Shown: piece by piece, positions 58,955 to 64,000 of the stretch
Numbering within the stretch: the stretch's first letter is position 1
Layout: each line of letters starts with the position of its first letter
Assembly: GCA_019055375.1 (NCBI GenBank)
Contig: JAHQIW010004548.1
Coordinates: 93,539-157,538 of the forward strand
Source of the DNA: Parelaphostrongylus tenuis
Taxonomy: Eukaryota > Nematoda > Chromadorea > Rhabditida > Metastrongylidae
Direction: 5' to 3'
Length of the DNA: 64,000 nucleotides
Notes under the pieces: model-generated
The model's input: the letters and a program-made list of their open reading frames with translations, nothing else
Told to the model about the DNA's origin: nothing
Databases searched by the model: none
Position numbers and translations under genes: made by a program

Positions 58955-59880
58955 GTCCTAGGAGCATGTCAAAGGCGTTCTAAGTGGGTCTATAGTAATG
59001 TAGCGAGTAGCCCAGATTTCTTCCTCCAGTGTGGACCACACGGAGTAATCCATTGAATTCGGACCCGCCAAATTTGACTGCCAAATGTCTTTGCCCCAAA
59101 ATCTTGGCTGCGCTGTTCTCGAAAGAAGGCAATCGTTGAGCGAACTGAGTGCGCGGAAGCCCAGTAATGCCGAAGCGTCAGTCTCGCGGCGCCAAAGTGT
59201 TGAGCACTCTGAAACTCCACTACGCCTCGTAAGATATGGTGTTGATATTTGGCAGCGGTGTTTTTGACGTTTAAGTTGATGAAGACCAACAGCATTTTCC
59301 CGGTAGCGCAGATGTTGGCCCGAACCATCACAGAGGCTGGAAAATGATTGCGACACATGTTTTTTTTCTAGCACAGATTTTTGCTGAGGCCATCTGAAAA
59401 GTTGACGTCGATTCTGGGAACTATGAAGTGACTCGACCGTAAATATCTTTTAATCCGTGAAATATACTTTCGACGAACAAGCACTGGCTATTAGATGAGT
59501 CATTCTGCAGGTCTTTGATAGACATTTATCTTTTATCATTTCGTCCAGAAACGTGAACACGAGCGATCATGTGACTGCGCAGCTTCAGCTTACTTTCTGA
59601 AATGTTTCGCACGGTCCACCCGAGCCATTTTGCGCATTGAACGCTCCGGACTTCATTGAAACTGGCAACGATTCTTTTGGATCTTTTTTGGAGTAGACGA
59701 GATAGGTGTTCGACGTTTTCGAGGGCAATCCTCAATCCTTCCAGCCTCTCTGAAACGTTTCACGGCTCGCTGCACACTTGGTGGTTCGAAAGCAGTCGAT
59801 TTTAACAATATCGGCCGTTTTCATTTCCGTATTGTCCGACCCAACTACTGCGATACGTCCATTATTCAGCATGCATAACT
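58955..59880 (-). pseudogene. Dead Tc1/mariner-type transposase, minus copy
   Basis: N-terminal end near 59850-59740 (MKTADIVKIDCFRTTKC, ETFQRGWKD stop). The catalytic region follows at 59374-58958, split over two overlapping frames: FPASVMVRANICATGKMLLV and YWASAHSVRSTIAFF in one; WGKDIWQSN and NSMDYSVWSTLEEEIWATRY in the other. The second catalytic Asp is replaced (YWASAH where DWAPAH is expected). Frameshifts and stops show it is dead. Confidence 0.8.
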
Positions 59881-60069
59881 TTGAAACAGCTGAAAAGACA
59901 AGAAAAAAGTAGAAGAGATTCTGGACCAAAACTGAACATGGGATTAAATAATATCATCAGATTTGACAAAAAAAAAGCTATTGTACCAATCTTGAAATTA
60001 GCAAAATAGAAAGTTGACAGAACTTTTCTCGCACTCTGTATATATCGGCAACCGGCTTCTAGATATACA

Positions 60070-61390
60070 AGTTGGAAAGAAGTTCCGTCAGTTTTTGTAT
60101 TTTGTCAATTTTAACGTCAATATAATATCTTTTTTGAATTCTGCTAATTTTATTAAATTCTATGTCCAGTCTCGGTATTGAATCTGTTTTATCCATCTGT
60201 TTATTTGCAAGTGGGTTCAAGTTACAAATCGTGGAAATCCTCTCGCAGTAACTAAGCTGCACAAGACGGAAATGAAAACGGCCGACATTGTTAAAATCGG
60301 CTACTTTGAAACAAGTAAATGTTAACAGAGTCATAAAGCGTTTCGAAGAGACTGGAGCGATTGAAGACCGTCCTCGATTGGGTCTCTCCAACACCTCGTC
60401 TGCCCCGAAAAACATTCAGAAGATCCGCTGCCAAGTTGAACGAAATCCAGAGCGTTCGATGTGCAGAATGGCTCGGTAAGCTTGGGATCAACCAGCGAAA
60501 TGCATGAAACATTGTCAAGATTAAGTTGAAGCTGACTAATTGCAAGGCCTTTTGTGTTCGCTGGTTTAACAGAATGATGAAAGAAAGAAGTTTTTCAGGC
60601 TCTCCCGATTGCTCCGTCCGGTAGTTAGTGCATGTTTGTCGAAAGTGCGTTTTACGGACGAGAAGGTATTGGCGGTTCACCATTCCAAAATCTGCAGAAT
60701 CGACGTCAACTATTCAAAAATGTCGGCAGAAGTTTTGCAGTTGCAAAAACTGTTGACCGCAGTAATTTTTCGAACTCTGTGATGGGCTAGGCTAGCATTT
60801 GAGCCATCGAAAGGCGCCGTTGGCCTTCACAAGCAGAAATATCAAAATCACCACTCCCAGCTCTCAGAGGCAAAGTTTATGGGGGCGCACTGGACAGCTA
60901 GACTACTAAACACATTGGCGATAACGGATTTACGCTTCAGCAGGACTGGGTTCCTCCTGCGCATTCAACACGTTCAACGCTTGCAATTTGTCATAAGCAG
61001 TTTTCACGCCCGTTTGGGGCTGGGATATTTGGCAGTCAATGTTGCCGTACCTCAATTCAAAGGATTCATCTGTGGTCCATACTGGAGAAAAAAGTTTTCC
61101 TACTTACTGCACTAGCGTAGACGCGCGCTTGAAACTACTTAAAAAAAGGCTCAGGACGAAATTATGGTAAGAATGTGAGAGAAAATCGTTGGAAATTCTC
61201 GCAAGCCACCTCGTGAATGCATAGAGTTCAAAAAGAAGTAGTTTCGAAAGTCCTTAGCAACCCTTTCTTTGTTTAATGTTATGGTTTCTAATGTAGTTGC
61301 AGTAATAGCTCCTTTAACTGAAAGAACTTATTTGCTTGTGCAGTATTATTCTACTGTTAAGATGTCTAAAGAGACTGACGGAACTTTTCT
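60070..61390 (+). pseudogene. Dead Tc1/mariner-type transposase, plus copy
   Basis: MKTADIVKIGYFETS, then VNRVIKRFEETGAIEDRPRL and NIQKIRCQVERNPERSMCRM (HTH region, 60270-60478), then broken frames to CGPYWRKKFSYLL near 61074-61112. The relic is flanked by AAGTTCCGTCAGTTT (60076) and GACTGACGGAACTTTT (61374), which are inverted and probably terminal repeats. Shares the MKTADIVKI start and CGPxWRKK with the minus copy. Confidence 0.75.
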
Positions 61391-61440
61391 CTCACAGATT
61401 CTTCAGGAAACTCTTTATGTCGTTTTGTATCGCATCCCGA

Positions 61441-61483
61441 GACATACGTACGTTTCGACGGTTTCCCCAGTATCATCAGTATC
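61441..61483 (-). ncRNA. Hammerhead-ribozyme-like motif with palindromic stem III
   Basis: Minus strand: GATA (61483-61480), CTGATGA (61479-61473), stem II ACTGG/CCGT with one bulge, GAAAC (61456-61452), GTACGT, A, then TGTC (61444-61441). GATA/TGTC forms a 4-bp stem I with one G-T pair. Stem III is the palindrome ACGTACGT, suited to dimer formation; the cleavage triplet would be GTA. Confidence 0.5.
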
Positions 61484-61704
61484 ACGCGTCCCATATTAGG
61501 AGTAGTAAAGGTTGAAGATGCCGCAGTGTTCGTCAGGTAAAATATCACGTTTTTGCATTGTCTTTCTTGCAGTCAATGTTCGGAACTTATCATATAATCG
61601 GACGAATAAAAGGCACTGTTTGCATAATAAAAGTCGCATAACATCACAGAAAGACAGTGCAACACGTAGTATCTCGCGTGACTCATTGGGCTATATTCCC
61701 CCTT

Positions 61705-61780
61705 TTGCTACTCCTAGTATGAGGCGTGTGCTAATGATGAGACGGGCCAAATCGTCAAAACGTACGTATACCAGTAACAT
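61705..61780 (+). repeat. Inverted, decayed partner of the 61.4-kb motif
   Basis: AATGATGAGACGGGCCAAAT, CGTCAAAACGTACGTATACC. Stem II GACG/CGTC pairs, but CTGATGA and GAAAC are mutated. Together with 61441-61483 it makes an inverted pair about 220 bases apart. Confidence 0.45.
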
Positions 61781-61825
61781 TTAATGCTTAATCTCGTTGA
61801 AGGTCAACGAATGAAGAGATGATCC

Positions 61826-62265
61826 TTTTCTCTGGACAAGAATTTTTCATAACAATGCTAGCAATCAATCCAACGTTTAAATCTCGGGCTACTGCGCTAC
61901 GTGATCTTTTTACGAAAAGACCTATTTATGACACTGCCACAATCAGAATAAAATAATGTTTTACTTTTGCTATTACACTGTTGATAGCATGAAAAGCATA
62001 TAAATGTATAGTGGAGATCTTGTAACCAGAGTTACACGTTCTATATGGAGTTTCTTTCATACATCAAAAAAAATCCTAAATCAACCAACAAAAATTGCAC
62101 TCCACATGTGAGCCGCGCCAACATGAGCGATAGATCACCGTATGGAACCCATGGCCAGCACTCTACCAGCCAGCATTTAGCGAACACATTAGCCGACAAA
62201 CAAATGAGCCGCATATGAGAAACTCAATCCTATTCTTCCCCGTACACTGCAGTGAAAACTTCTTA
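61826..62265 (+). repeat. Family C, long copy 2
   Basis: Direct-repeat partner of 53780-54245; contains GGGCTACTGCGCTACGTGAT, AGCATGAAAAGCATATAAAT, CACTCCACATGTGAGC and GAGAAACTCAATCCTATT. Confidence 0.6.
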
Positions 62266-64000
62266 AGAGAAATGAGCAGAGCATTGATATCCTCGAGGCT
62301 TACAGTATCGAATTGTTGCTCACAATCCCAGAGACCATTACAGTCATGTGGAGAAATATGCGTTTGTGCAACACAAATCTTTACTTTATGCTACAGCGTT
62401 ATAAAAGAATTTTCCGAAAAGCGGCTATATTTTGCAGTAGCCAGAGATTTATGCTTTCTCATGACTACTAACGCAATTTAAAAAGTTCTTACCCAGCAGA
62501 AGGGCTCGCTTCTTCCTTCCTTCCTGGATAGCGTGAAAGAACCAATGATATAAGGAATTCTTTACAGGTCATTAAAACAAAGGCTATGTTGCATGAAATA
62601 GTCGCAAAACATAGTCGTAAGAAAGACAATGGAACACGTGATACTCCACTTAGCAAGCACAAGGTCTTACTTTCCGCTCGAATAATCCCCATTTCTACTC
62701 TTAGCAATCATAAAAAGTCAGTTATTTTTACATACGGATGGGTCAGCCTTCACGGTAAATGCAAAATTTTCAAAACTGTTAGATTTAAAGCCCTTTACAA
62801 AAGAATCTCTCCATTTCCATTGCTCTCTCCATCTATATTCAATAAAGGATCGCTTACAAACGGAATCTTACGGCTATTATCACGAGAACAAATTAAATAG
62901 ATCTCATGATAAGATCGTCACCTGCTCACGTTTGACGTTGATCCCCAATGACGTAAAACCCCAATGTTGCTGACATAGAACACTTACTTGCCTCATTCGG
63001 TTACATGTGAGCCACAATTTTGCATTGGTGGGCGGTTAGCAGCTCTGGTGTTACAAGTATTGCTCTTTTCTGGAGTTCCGCTTGTTGGCGTACTTGTTCG
63101 TCTTTTCTTCAGATGTACGCTGACTAGCAGGGTTTGTTAGAGCAAGGCACTTCTTCCTTGCGCTTACCTATAAAATGTGGACTCGATAGTTTGGGATCTA
63201 TTTGACAAGCGTTTTCGACTATAATGACCACAACCTTACTAAAACAGACACAACCTACCATATGCATACCGATGAGTGATCATTTACAATGTTCAGTTCA
63301 TCAATACTATATTCAGTTCTTTCTGTAATTGTTATAGTGAATGCTATGAACGATCGTCAACAACGACGCCGCTACAACGCTCCAACAATTACTTTCTTTC
63401 ACATTATTTCAAGGGAGCAAAACAAAGAGAAAAGCTTCTCCAATCTATTATAGAGCATTACGGCGTAATCTGGACAGATTTTGATCGAAACTGACATAGA
63501 ACGTGCCTGAAAACCTCATGATTCGTCTAGTCATTCGATCCATTTCCCTGCCTCCGTAATCGGGATGTACTCTAACTGACGTGTGGGTTCGGCTTATGCT
63601 TGATGGGCAGATTTTCTATGCGGATATCGTTGACTGTTGACCAACTCTGATGATTCTCCCAAAAATTCCTAAGTAACAAAGCTAGGGTCCTCTCAGATTT
63701 TTATCATTGGAATTTATTAGCTTTTGTGACGTGGAAGGAGTAGCTCTTATAAAATCGGGAAAGAAATAAGGAATTCATGTAGAGGTCGAAACCAAGAACA
63801 AGCACCTGTGCAATGACTGCGTCATGTGCGCCACTTTAGTTTTGTTTATAATCCAAAGTGATGTAGGTGACGTTGAACAAAGACTATCATGCCTGCTCCT
63901 TGCTCTTCGGACGAGTAAAAGTGTGCAGGTAAACCTAATGTACTACTTCTGTACTGCATGGAACTCACTGATGCCCAATAGAGTCACTCAATGATTTGCA
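62266..64000. other. No gene recognised
   Basis: Frames of 70-104 codons on both strands lack domains and splice partners. No repeat identified. Confidence 0.35.

Noticed and set aside
1..64000. CRISPR array, prokaryotic operon, prophage or rRNA
   Set aside because: No regularly spaced short direct repeats, no ribosome-binding-site-led gene clusters and no rRNA core sequences were seen.

Overview
The window looks like nuclear DNA of a nematode, most likely a clade V (strongylid-type) parasite. This is inference. It rests on the AT-rich composition, short exons in long introns, polypyrimidine-CAG acceptors, an RFX/DAF-19-type X-box ahead of a ciliary gene, and an RTE-type LINE, Penelope-like elements and mariner relics of kinds known from nematodes. 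There are no bacterial features.

0.9-15.8 kb, + strand: one recognisable host gene, the orthologue of intraflagellar transport protein 81 (IFT81 / ift-81). I could place 16 exons with consistent phases and canonical or near-canonical splice sites, giving about 646 residues against about 676 in human. A full-match X-box lies 46 bases before the ATG. Exon 4 carries two lesions: its acceptor reads CAT instead of CAG, and a run of five A puts it one base out of frame. One intron is GC-AG. Introns are swollen with repeats, including a dead RTE-type LINE in intron 15.

16-44 kb: a gene-poor repeat landscape. It holds palindromic MITE-like families, tRNA-derived elements often in inverted pairs, a tail-out composite of two Penelope-like element (PLE) copies (25.5-27.6 kb), and a second PLE broken by another repeat (33.0-34.7 kb). 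A 4.5-kb near-perfect palindrome (35,696-40,222; two 1,596-bp arms around a 1,335-bp spacer) contains a mariner relic and a PLE terminus.

44.7-46.4 kb: a possible unrecognised spliced gene with good splice sites and three 81-bp repeats in its last exon. 46.4-64 kb: mostly unrecognised AT-rich DNA with dispersed repeats, an AT microsatellite, and two dead Tc1/mariner transposases pointing away from each other (59-61 kb).

The least expected signal is a set of hammerhead-ribozyme-like motifs: CUGANGA, a short stem, GAAAC, then a NUH cleavage triplet. They sit at both ends of the PLE composite, in both palindrome arms, and in short dispersed elements that show no coding capacity. PLE-borne hammerheads are known. 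The short-element and palindrome copies are the part to check.
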